Assembly: GCA_945487445.1 (NCBI GenBank)
Contig: CALYTU010000079.1
Coordinates: 1-6,959 of the forward strand
Length of the DNA stretch: 6,959 bases
Direction: 5' to 3'
DNA from: an uncultured Clostridia bacterium
GTDB lineage: Bacteria; Bacillota; Clostridia; Oscillospirales; Oscillospiraceae
This document shows, one piece after another, positions 1 to 5,358 of the stretch. The first letter of the stretch is position 1; every line of letters starts with the position of its first letter. The notes under the pieces are model-generated. The model searched no databases, was not told where the DNA came from, and saw only the letters and a list, made by a program, of their open reading frames with translations. The translations under genes and the position numbers were made by a program.

Positions 1-52
1 CGGATTTCTCGGCGATGAATCGCCTCGAAATGACAGGATACTGAACAGATAC
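1..52. repeat. MITE-like element, one end only (cut by window edge)
   Basis: Bases 1-52 are the exact reverse complement of 3695-3746, the left half of the complete small element further right. The piece includes the terminal sequence (AGATAC at 47-52, the complement of GTATCT), the CGAAATGACAG arm and the small internal GGCGAT-TC-ATCGCC hairpin. Identity stops at the element boundary apart from two chance bases (53-54). The flank at 53-60 is CATGGCAG, so if this copy also made an 8-bp target duplication, the same octamer should lie just beyond its other end, outside the window. It contains no coding capacity. Confidence 0.85.
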
Positions 53-83
53 CATGGCAGAATGAAAGAGAGAAATCAGGATG

Positions 84-113
84 AAAAGAGACCGGCTCAT
101 GCGAGCCGGTCTC
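84..113 (-). terminator. Rho-independent terminator of pta
   Basis: A perfect 11-bp stem (88-98 pairs with 103-113) with a 4-base ATGC loop, read on the minus strand as GAGACCGGCTC, loop, GAGCCGGTCTC, is followed directly by TTTTC (87-83). It starts 25 bases past the pta stop codon. The short U-tract is compensated by the GC-rich stem. It indicates that pta is the last gene of its transcript and is not co-transcribed with a downstream ackA. Confidence 0.88.
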
Positions 114-137
114 ATGTATCTTATTCGAAAAAGTGGA

Positions 138-1148
138 TCAGGCCAGAGCGGCGGTGATAATGGCCATTTTATAGACCTCGTCGGCGTTGCAGCCGCGGGA
201 GAGGTCGTTGATGGGGGCGTTCAGACCCTGCAGGATGGGGCCGTAGGCAGCGAAGCCGCCCAGACGCTGGGCAATCTTATAGCCGATGTTGCCGGCCTCA
301 ATGTTGGGGAAGATAAAGGTGTTGGCATAGCCGGCGACCTTGCTGCCGGGGAACTTCAGCTGACCAACCGTGGGGGAGACGGCAGCGTCAAACTGCATCT
401 CGCCGTCGATGGCAAGCTCGGGGGCCAGCTCCTTAGCCTTGGCAGTGGCAGCCTGGCTCAGAGCCACAGTGCCGCCCTTGCCGGAACCCTTGGTGGAGAA
501 GCTCAGCACTGCAACCTTGGGGTCGATGCCGAAGACCTTGGCGGTTTTGGCGGTCTCAATGGCGACCTCAGCCAGCTTTTCGGCAGCGGTAAAGGTCACG
601 TTACCTTCCTTGTCAACGGTGTCCTGGTAGTCGATGTTGATGGCGCAGTCGCCCATAGCCAGGAGCTCCTGACCGTCCTTACCCTCCCGGGCCAGAATGA
701 AGCAGGAGGAGACCAAATGCGCGCCCTTTCTGGTCTTGACCAGCTGCAGGGCGGGACGAACAGTGTCGGCGGTGGAGTAGGTGGCGCCGCCCAGCAGGGA
801 GTCGGCGTAGCCCATCTTGACCAGCATGGTGCCGAAATAGTTGCCCTTGAGCAGATTAGCGCGGCAGTCCTCGGGGCTCATTTTGCCCTTGCGGAGCTCC
901 ACCATCGTCTCGACCATCTTCTCCATCTCAGGATAGGTGGCGGGGTCGATGATCTCCAGGCCCTCGATGTCAAAGCCGCATTCCGCAGCCTTGGCCTTGA
1001 CGACCTCGACATTGCCGATCAGGATCGGGGTGAGGAAGCCGCCCTGCTTAAGCTTGGCAGCGGCCTCGAGGATACGGGCGTCGTGGCCCTCGGTGAAAAC
1101 GATCTTCCGGGGATTGGCCCGGAGCTTAGCTTCGAGAATGTCGAACAT
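138..1148 (-). CDS. pta: Phosphate acetyltransferase (single-domain Pta)
   Basis: Converts acetyl-CoA plus phosphate to acetyl phosphate and CoA in the cytoplasm, the first step of the Pta-AckA route that yields ATP and acetate in fermenting bacteria. The 336-residue product has the length of the short Pta class, which is the catalytic domain alone, without the N-terminal regulatory domains of the long enterobacterial form. Family signatures are FTEGHDARILEAA (18-30), YADSLLGGATYSTADTVRPA (114-133), SFSTKGSGKGG (216-226), DGEMQFDAA near 248-256, FPNIEAGNIGYK (280-291), and GPILQGLNAPINDLSRGC (303-320). The start at 1148 is chosen because GGAGGT lies 7 bases upstream; a longer in-frame start at 1205 lies upstream of the -10 box and cannot be in the mRNA made from the promoter seen. 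The gene has its own promoter and terminator, so it is probably monocistronic. No ackA is visible. Confidence 0.97.
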   Translation of the reverse strand: MFDILEAKLRANPRKIVFTEGHDARILEAAAKLKQGGFLTPILIGNVEVVKAKAAECGFDIEGLEIIDPATYPEMEKMVETMVELRKGKMSPEDCRANLLKGNYFGTMLVKMGYADSLLGGATYSTADTVRPALQLVKTRKGAHLVSSCFILAREGKDGQELLAMGDCAINIDYQDTVDKEGNVTFTAAEKLAEVAIETAKTAKVFGIDPKVAVLSFSTKGSGKGGTVALSQAATAKAKELAPELAIDGEMQFDAAVSPTVGQLKFPGSKVAGYANTFIFPNIEAGNIGYKIAQRLGGFAAYGPILQGLNAPINDLSRGCNADEVYKMAIITAALA

Positions 1149-1155
1149 GGTCTGT

Positions 1156-1161
1156 ACCTCC
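1156..1161 (-). promoter_or_regulatory. Ribosome binding site that sets the pta start
   Basis: GGAGGT on the minus strand, 7 bases before the ATG at 1148. It settles the start codon against the upstream in-frame candidate at 1205. Confidence 0.9.
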
Positions 1162-1184
1162 ATAGGTTCAAAATTTGCACAGAT

Positions 1185-1213
1185 ATTATATAGCGTTTTG
1201 CGCATAATGTCAA
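1185..1213 (-). promoter_or_regulatory. Consensus sigma-A promoter of pta
   Basis: On the minus strand TTGACA (1213-1208), a 17-base spacer and TATAAT (1190-1185) match the housekeeping consensus at all twelve positions. Upstream of the -35 box, roughly 1214-1236 is A/T rich (AAATT and TAATTTC runs) and could act as an UP element. Transcription should start near 1178, giving a leader of about 30 bases that contains only the ribosome site. Such a promoter predicts strong, largely constitutive expression, which suits a central fermentation enzyme. Confidence 0.93.
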
Positions 1214-1262
1214 TTTAAGAAATTACAATTTTTGATGCAAACCAACGGCTTTGATGACAGTT

Positions 1263-1368
1263 CCGTTCCCGTCCCGTCATTTTGAGCGGGGACAAAGAAT
1301 CCGTGCTTTCCGCGCAAAAGAGGACGGATTTCTCACTTCGTTCGAAATGACAGGGGGCTGCGGAACGG
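1263..1368. repeat. Dispersed hairpin repeat overlapping the fliB 3' end
   Basis: The core arms CGTCATTTTGAG (1275-1286) with AATCCG (1298-1303), and CGGATTTCTC (1325-1334) with TCGAAATGACAG (1342-1353), form an imperfect inverted repeat. The right arm and preceding loop (about 1311-1353) are nearly identical to 3755-3796 in the complete small element. An outer pair, CCGTTCC (1263-1269) and GGAACGG (1362-1368), may extend the stem. The GTATCTGTTCAGTA ends of the 3695-3817 element are absent, so this is a related core rather than the same full element. It occupies most of the gap between fliB and pta and supplies the last codons and stop of the fliB frame. Confidence 0.75.
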
Positions 1369-2472
1369 CCGCCTTTGGCGCACAAATACGGTGCTTCTGT
1401 TGAAACAAGGTCCGAACAACCGCAAAGCCTCCAGATTTTCCTCACAATGCTCAATCTCCCGGCTGATGCGCTGCAAAAACGGACCCGCTCCGGGCAGCGC
1501 ATTGTCCATCGCCAGCCCAAGCAGAGTCATGCAGATGCTCCGCGCCGTGCGGCCTTCCAAATCCCCGTCGTCCAATGCGTCCAGCCAGTATTTGTAGAGG
1601 CTGCAAGCCAGATACCGGGCGTAGATCTCTGGGGTACGGGTTTCAAAACAGTCCCGGACCGGTTCCCGTTCCAACAGTGTTTGGAACCGCTTCAAGGACT
1701 TCGACCAGGCTGGAGAGAGGATCTCAAGTTCTGAGAAGCGTTCTGCAAGCCGGATCAGCACGGCGCGATCCGTGCTCCCGGGGGGAAGTCGTCCGCCGCG
1801 AGAGAGCGCACGCGGTGCGCTGCCGCTGGAGCCCACGCCCTTGTCAGCTCGAAGTGTGCTCCACCTTCGCAGCCGGAGGGCATAATCGTGGGAGAGCAGG
1901 CGCTCAGGGGCGGCTTGCATGCAATGTGCCAGCCGCGCGGTCAGCGCCAACCGCCGCAGGAGGGGCAGGTCCTCCCGCCCCAGCAGGCTCAGAGCCAGCT
2001 CCCGGCCCTTTCGAAGCCGCAGATATTGCACCGGGTCCAGTTCATTGGGGACGATGGGGCTGTCGTCCTCCCATTCTGACCAGGCGGGCGCAGTGCTGAC
2101 GGCCAGAGCGTAGGCCGTGGGACAGCTCAGGCTGATCCCGTGCTCTGTCAAATTGCCGAACTCGCGGTGGAAGCGGGGATACTCCCGGCACACCCGGCAG
2201 AGCGCCTCATGGCCAAAGCTCCGTTGGACATGACAAAGCCCGTCTGCGTCCAGCAGGACGCAGACGCGGCGTTCATCCTGCCGCAGCAGGGGTTCCTTTC
2301 CGGGAATCAGTCCCGCCCGGACCCGAGCCCCGGCAGGGCCGGGCAAGGTCCGATAGCGGGCGAGGGTCTCTTCGTCGGGGATGATCTCCCAGCCCGCGCG
2401 GCAGCAGCTGTCAACGCAGCTTCCGCCCGCGCAGGTAAAGGTCCGGAAGCATGCAGGGGCCAGATGCTTCAC
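1333..2472 (-). CDS. fliB: FliB-family lysine-N-methylase, 3' end altered by a repeat
   Basis: The 379-residue protein belongs to the FliB family, named for flagellin lysine-N-methylase, with the cysteine clusters of the CxxCxxCC zinc/iron-binding superfamily. Residues 8-28 carry C8, C14, C19, C23, C24 and GW at 27-28 in the usual FliB N-terminal spacing (FTCAGGSCVDSCCRAGW). A second cluster is C71, C80, C92 and C95, followed by the REYPRF motif (96-101). The start is GTG at 2472; its GTGA overlaps the pepT TGA by 4 bp, suggesting translational coupling, and the ribosome site is weak. Two oddities: residues about 211-235 look like an in-frame repeat insert, and the tail after EHCEENLEALRL (about 342-353) runs into a hairpin repeat that provides the last residues and the TGA stop. 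No flagellar genes are seen, so the substrate is unknown, and activity after these changes is uncertain. Confidence 0.82.
   Translation of the reverse strand: MKHLAPACFRTFTCAGGSCVDSCCRAGWEIIPDEETLARYRTLPGPAGARVRAGLIPGKEPLLRQDERRVCVLLDADGLCHVQRSFGHEALCRVCREYPRFHREFGNLTEHGISLSCPTAYALAVSTAPAWSEWEDDSPIVPNELDPVQYLRLRKGRELALSLLGREDLPLLRRLALTARLAHCMQAAPERLLSHDYALRLRRWSTLRADKGVGSSGSAPRALSRGGRLPPGSTDRAVLIRLAERFSELEILSPAWSKSLKRFQTLLEREPVRDCFETRTPEIYARYLACSLYKYWLDALDDGDLEGRTARSICMTLLGLAMDNALPGAGPFLQRISREIEHCEENLEALRLFGPCFNRSTVFVRQRRPFRSPLSFRTK
1768..1842. repeat. Probable in-frame GC-rich palindromic insert within fliB
   Basis: A 75-bp stretch, exactly 25 codons (residues 211-235 of the methylase), reads as a low-complexity Gly/Ser/Arg/Pro segment, unlike the helical sequence on both sides; the flanks LRAD and RAVLIRLAERFSELEIL would join smoothly without it. 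It contains the inverted repeat AGCGCAC-GCG-GTGCGCT (1805-1821), and at its edge GCACGG-N6-CCGTGC (1758-1775). The core resembles GCGCAC-N3-GTGCGC in the inverted pair at 3889-3901 and 4096-4108. The limits are inferred from the protein reading, not from a seen duplication. Confidence 0.5.
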
Positions 2473-3668
2473 GGCCTTGCGATGTGCTTGAGCGTTTCCA
2501 CGCAGCGCTCCATGTCCTCCACGGGAATGTACTCATAGCGGCCGTGGTAGTTCTCACCGCCGGTGCAGAGGTTCGGGCAGGGCAGGCCCTCGAAGCTCAG
2601 CCGGGCGCCGTCCGTACCGCCGCGAATGGGGACGGTCACAGGGTCCATTCCCGCGGCCGTCATGGCGGCCTTGGCCCGCTCCACCACGTGCATCACAGGC
2701 AGAATTTTTTCCTTCATATTGTAGTAGCTGTCCTTGATGGTCAGCGTAACAGAGCCCTCGCCGAATTGCTCGTTGAGATAGGCTGCGATGCGCTGGAACC
2801 GATCCTTCTTCTGCTCGAACTTCATGCGGTCGTGGTCGCGGATGATGTAACGGAGTGTGGCGGATTCCACGTCGCCTTCCATGCCATGAAGCATAGAGAA
2901 GCCCTCGTAGCCCTCGGTGTGCTCGGGCCGCTCCTGTGCGGGCAGCATATTGTGGAAGTCCACCGCCAACTGCATTGCGTTGATCATCTTGCCCTTGGCG
3001 CTGCCCGGATGGATGGAGACGCCGTGCAGAACCACCGTGGCCGCCGCGGCATTGAAGTTCTCGTATTCCAGCTCGCCCAGAGTGCCGCCGTCGGCGGTGT
3101 AGGCGAAGTCCGCGCCGAAGCCCTTGACGTCGAAGCGATCCGCGCCGCGTCCTACCTCCTCGTCAGGCGTAAAGCCGATACGCAGGGGAACACGCGGTCC
3201 TCCCTCGGCCAGCAGCTCCTCCACCGCCGTCAGAATCTCCGCGACGCCGGCCTTGTCGTCCGCGCCGAGCAGGGTGGTACCGTCGGTGACGATCAGATGC
3301 TTGCCCACGTTTCGCTCCAGACTGGGGTAGTCGCGGGCCTTCATCACGATGTTTTGTGTCTCGTTGAGCACCAGGTCGCCCCCGCTGTATTCCACGATCC
3401 GGGGCCGGATATCCTTGCCCGAGCAATCCGGGGACGTGTCCATGTGGGCGATCAGACCGATCACCGGCCCTTCGACGGTGCCGGGAACGGAACCGTAGAC
3501 GTAGCCGTTTTCATCCATGTGGGCGTCCGTGATGCCGATGGCCTTCATGTCCTCGACCAGAAAGGCACCCAGCAGCTTCTGCTTCTCAGTAGAGGGACAG
3601 GTCTCGCTGTTCTCGTCAGACTGGGTATCGAAGGAAACGTACTTGAGAAAGCGTTCGGTGACATTCAT
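2469..3668 (-). CDS. pepT: Tripeptide aminopeptidase PepT (peptidase T, M20B)
   Basis: A cytoplasmic two-zinc exopeptidase that removes the N-terminal residue from tripeptides, completing breakdown of imported or internal peptides. The 399-residue product is of normal PepT length. Expected metal and catalytic residues are present: H75 and D77 in HMDTSPD, D137 in GADDKAG, the E170-E171 pair in TPDEEVGRGAD, D193 in TADGG and H375 in GGENYHGRYEYIP. IRGGTDGARLSFEGLP, shortly before the last of these, is also typical of PepT. The ATG at 3668 has GGAGGT 8 bases upstream (3682-3677). The gene overlaps the following methylase gene by 4 bp, so the two are probably one operon. A 123-bp inverted-repeat element is inserted just upstream of the ribosome site, so its promoter lies in or beyond that element; I could not identify a convincing one. 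Confidence 0.97.
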   Translation of the reverse strand: MNVTERFLKYVSFDTQSDENSETCPSTEKQKLLGAFLVEDMKAIGITDAHMDENGYVYGSVPGTVEGPVIGLIAHMDTSPDCSGKDIRPRIVEYSGGDLVLNETQNIVMKARDYPSLERNVGKHLIVTDGTTLLGADDKAGVAEILTAVEELLAEGGPRVPLRIGFTPDEEVGRGADRFDVKGFGADFAYTADGGTLGELEYENFNAAAATVVLHGVSIHPGSAKGKMINAMQLAVDFHNMLPAQERPEHTEGYEGFSMLHGMEGDVESATLRYIIRDHDRMKFEQKKDRFQRIAAYLNEQFGEGSVTLTIKDSYYNMKEKILPVMHVVERAKAAMTAAGMDPVTVPIRGGTDGARLSFEGLPCPNLCTGGENYHGRYEYIPVEDMERCVETLKHIARP

Positions 3669-3686
3669 TGTCAGTTACCTCCAGTG

Positions 3687-3825
3687 TATATTTGGTATCT
3701 GTTCAGTATCCTGTCATTTCGAGGCGATTCATCGCCGAGAAATCCGTATTATCTACGCAAAAAGGAACGGATTTCTCACTTCGTTCGAAATGACAGATGG
3801 GGCTACTGAATAGATACTATATTTG
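3687..3825. mobile_element. MITE-like inverted-repeat element with 8-bp target duplication
   Basis: The element proper is 3695-3817 (123 bp). Its ends are GTATCTGTTCAGTA on the left and, read inward from the right, GTATCTATTCAGTA: 13 of 14 match. It is flanked by direct octamers TATATTTG (3687-3694 and 3818-3825), the mark of transposition. Inside, CTGTCATTTCGA (3711-3722) pairs with TCGAAATGACAG (3785-3796), and GAGAAATCCG (3737-3746) with CGGATTTCTC (3768-3777). The left arm carries an extra small hairpin GGCGAT-TC-ATCGCC (3723-3736). It has no transposase, so it would need one supplied in trans. Octamer duplications occur in several IS families, so I do not assign a parent. It sits 4 bases upstream of the pepT ribosome site. 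Confidence 0.85.
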
Positions 3826-3854
3826 TATTATTTGGCTTATACTTATGGCTCATG

Positions 3855-3875
3855 GTTCAGAGTTCAGGGTTCAGA
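3855..3875. repeat. Three tandem heptamers (GTTCAGA type)
   Basis: GTTCAGA (3855-3861), GTTCAGG (3862-3868) and GTTCAGA (3869-3875) follow one another directly and are followed by GTC. Three units are too short and too few to be a CRISPR array. Slippage-prone intergenic repeat is the simplest reading. Confidence 0.7.
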
Positions 3876-3993
3876 GTCCGGCAGCGGCGCACAGTGTGCG
3901 CCACGATCCAGTCGGGTGCGAATTCCCCGTCGCCCCCGCCGACAGCATGGGCGCGTGACCGATGTGCTTTCGCATTTCGCTGATATAGCTCAT
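3871..3993 (-). pseudogene. N-terminal remnant of a Nudix hydrolase
   Basis: The frame starting at ATG 3993 reads MSYISEMRKHIGHAPMLSAG and then ATG. This resembles the start of Nudix hydrolases of the (I)xExRxxxGHxPLxxxGA type, in which a beta-strand and later the GxxxE...REUxEExGU Nudix box should follow. Here the likeness ends at about residue 23, the rest is unrelated (residues 31 on come from the 24-bp inverted repeat), and a stop occurs at residue 41. No Nudix box is present anywhere nearby. An AGAGAGGAC sequence 7 or so bases upstream of the ATG looks like a surviving ribosome site. The family assignment rests on about 22 residues and is therefore moderate. Confidence 0.5.
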
Positions 3994-4117
3994 TATTTGT
4001 CCTCTCTCAATCATTCTGTGCTGCTTCTTTGCGTATTCGGGGAACGGCGGGCAGATTGCCCGCGCTACGTCAGATTGGAAGGCAGGTTCCGCAGCGCACA
4101 CTGTGCGCCGCTGCCGG
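3878..4117. repeat. Perfect 24-bp inverted pair enclosing the Nudix remnant
   Basis: Bases 3878-3901 and 4094-4117 are exact reverse complements (24 of 24), separated by 192 bases. Each arm contains CCGGCAGCG followed by a near-palindrome GCGCAC-N3-GTGCGC (3889-3901 overlaps it; 4096-4108 on the other side), so each can also fold alone. The arrangement fits two inverted copies of a small palindromic repeat, or the ends of an inserted segment. I see no flanking direct duplication. Confidence 0.75.
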
Positions 4118-4180
4118 GGCAGGGCGGACAAGCAATGTGTTGTTCCTGCAGACGGAGCGGGGCGTCGTGGGCGCCGTCCG

Positions 4181-5155
4181 CTACAACGGCACGTAGCCGT
4201 ACAATCCGCGGACGGAGACCTCCCCGGAGCGGACGGTTTCCCGGCCCCGCTCCGTCTCCACGATCAGCTCCGCCTCCGGCCCGATGTCCAGGGCAGTCCC
4301 GGTCCGGGGCGGCTGTCCCGGCGCGAGAATCTGGATGGGCTTACCCAGATTGACGCAGGCAGCCCGGTATTCCGCCTGCCAGTCCAGTCCGGGCAGTGCG
4401 GAGAGTGCACGGATCAGCTCTGCGGCCATTCGATTCCGGTCCACACGATGGCCTGTCTGGGAGAGGATGGAGCCCGCGGTCTGCCGAAGATCCGGCGGGA
4501 AGTCCACTGTCGGGCGGTTGCAGTTCACGCCCACACCGACCACACAGTAGCTGACCAGGCCGCTTTCGGCCTCCAGTGAAAGCTCCGTCAGAATGCCGCT
4601 GATCTTCCGCTCTGCCAAAACCAGATCGTTGACCCACTTAATCCCGGCCTCCGCCCCGGTAACGGTTCGGACGGCCCGGCGCACGGCGACGGCGGCCTGG
4701 GCGGTCAGGGTCATCAGTGCCTGAGGCGGGCAGACCGGACGGAGCAAAACGGAGAGATAGACCCCAGAGCCCGGGGCGGAATCGAAGCTCCGGCCCAGGC
4801 GTCCACGGCCTGCGGACTGACAGTCGGCCACGGCCACAGTTCCGTGGGGTGCGCCAGCGGCGGCGCGGGACTTGAGCAGATCGTTGGTGGAATCCACCGT
4901 CGTCAGAACCTCTACTGTCTCGGCCCAGGGATGGCTGCCCAGCGCGGCCAGAATGTCCCCGCGGGTCAGTCTGTCCGGTTCCGAAACCAGGCGGTGGCCG
5001 CGATTGGGGACGGATTCGATCTCACAGCCCTCTCGTTTCAGGACCGTCACGGCCTTGGAGACGGCTGCGCGGGTCACGCCAAGACGCGTTCCCAGCTCGG
5101 CGCCGGAGACCCAGCGCCCCTGCCGCAGCAGCGCGAGCAGCTCTTGCTTGTTCAT
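4181..5155 (-). CDS. birA: Biotin-protein ligase / biotin operon repressor BirA
   Basis: Makes biotinyl-AMP from biotin and ATP and attaches biotin to the target lysine of biotin carboxyl carrier domains; two-domain versions also bind DNA and repress biotin genes. The 324-residue protein has an N-terminal winged helix (about 1-60; recognition part GVTRAAVSKAVTVLKREG at 26-43), the catalytic domain with STND (89-92), GRGRLGR (116-122, the biotinyl-AMP loop), KWVNDL (173-178), KISGIL (184-189) and GVGVNCN (207-213), and the C-terminal SH3-like domain ending near GEVSVRG (311-317). Domain order and length match E. coli-type BirA. The ATG at 5155 follows GGGGTG by 5 bases; the in-frame ATG at 5182 and the longer frame reaching 5362 lack a ribosome site. 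It appears to be transcribed alone. No biotin biosynthesis or transport gene is in view. Confidence 0.96.
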   Translation of the reverse strand: MNKQELLALLRQGRWVSGAELGTRLGVTRAAVSKAVTVLKREGCEIESVPNRGHRLVSEPDRLTRGDILAALGSHPWAETVEVLTTVDSTNDLLKSRAAAGAPHGTVAVADCQSAGRGRLGRSFDSAPGSGVYLSVLLRPVCPPQALMTLTAQAAVAVRRAVRTVTGAEAGIKWVNDLVLAERKISGILTELSLEAESGLVSYCVVGVGVNCNRPTVDFPPDLRQTAGSILSQTGHRVDRNRMAAELIRALSALPGLDWQAEYRAACVNLGKPIQILAPGQPPRTGTALDIGPEAELIVETERGRETVRSGEVSVRGLYGYVPL

Positions 5156-5160
5156 GGTAT

Positions 5161-5166
5161 CACCCC
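5161..5166 (-). promoter_or_regulatory. Ribosome binding site that sets the birA start
   Basis: GGGGTG on the minus strand, 5 bases before the ATG at 5155. It favours this start over the ATG at 5182, which is preceded by CCCCGCGA with no purine-rich site. Confidence 0.7.
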
Positions 5167-5170
5167 AAAT

Positions 5171-5199
5171 ATCTTGACACATTCGCGGGGAATTGTCAA
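5171..5199 (-). promoter_or_regulatory. Possible birA promoter with inverted hexamers
   Basis: On the minus strand TTGACA (5199-5194) is a perfect -35 box, but at 17 bases the -10 is only CAAGAT, a poor match. The same TTGACA is mirrored: TTGACA on the plus strand at 5174-5179 and TGTCAA at 5194-5199 form a 6-bp inverted repeat with a 14-base gap. That could be an operator for a dimeric repressor, but the half-site orientation is the reverse of the TTGTnAAC...GTTnACAA pattern known for BirA, so I do not call it a biotin operator. Transcription start would lie very near the ribosome site. Confidence 0.35.
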
Positions 5200-5300
5200 C
5201 GAAAAAATTTGATTCTTTGTTCCGAATGCGACAGACTTTTTCCCTCTGCGGGCTTATACTGAGAGCGCAGCTTATCCAATTCGAGCGCACTTCATATCCG

Positions 5301-5315
5301 GACGCCATGGGCGTC
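5301..5315. repeat. Small hairpin next to the DUF362-gene terminator
   Basis: GACGCC-ATG-GGCGTC forms a 6-bp stem with a 3-base loop. On the minus strand it follows the main terminator hairpin and the TTTT at 5319-5316. It could add to termination but is weak by itself. Confidence 0.35.
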
Positions 5316-5327
5316 AAAAGCGAAACT

Positions 5328-5350
5328 GCCCTCCCGGACCCCGGGAGGGC
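5328..5350 (-). terminator. Terminator of the rnhA-DUF362 unit, probably bidirectional
   Basis: A perfect 10-bp stem (GCCCTCCCGG at 5328-5337 with CCGGGAGGGC at 5341-5350) and a 3-base loop begins 8 bases after the DUF362-gene stop. On the minus strand it is followed by AGTTTCGCTTTT, an interrupted U-tract; on the plus strand by AA and seven T's (5353-5359), a better tract. It should end leftward transcription from rnhA and the DUF362 gene and would also stop any rightward transcript from the birA upstream region. Confidence 0.85.
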
Positions 5351-5358
5351 AATTTTTT

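Larger units (their letters stand above)
3826..4180. other. Repeat-rich gap between birA and pepT without an intact gene
   Basis: About 355 bases lie between the element upstream of pepT and the birA stop. They hold three heptamer repeats, a 24-bp inverted pair about 190 bases apart, a Nudix gene remnant, and a small hairpin GCGGGCA-GAT-TGCCCGC (4047-4063). There is no T-tract after any of these hairpins, so I see no clear terminator for birA. I see no tRNA, riboswitch or convincing promoter. The composition suggests repeated insertion and decay. Confidence 0.6.

Noticed and set aside
81..1193. Long plus-strand open frame opposite pta
   Set aside because: It is the antisense of a clear Pta protein in GC-rich DNA, its product is low-complexity Gly/Leu/Val, and it has no family signature or suitable ribosome site.
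1215..1520. Small minus-strand protein of 101 residues between pta and fliB
   Set aside because: Its middle (CHFERSEKSVLF) is the translated hairpin repeat and the rest overlaps fliB in another frame.
2451..3809. Long plus-strand open frame opposite pepT
   Set aside because: Antisense of a protein with all PepT metal residues; its end runs through the inserted element, giving residues translated from repeat DNA.
3855..3875. CRISPR-like array
   Set aside because: Only three contiguous 7-base units without spacers; no cas genes.
4047..4063. GCGGGCA-GAT-TGCCCGC as the birA terminator
   Set aside because: The stem is short, no T-tract follows on either strand, and it lies over 100 bases past the birA stop.
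3871..4131. An 86-residue gene starting at 4131
   Set aside because: No ribosome site at 4131, both ends lie in the inverted repeat arms, and the Nudix-like likeness starts only at the internal ATG at 3993.
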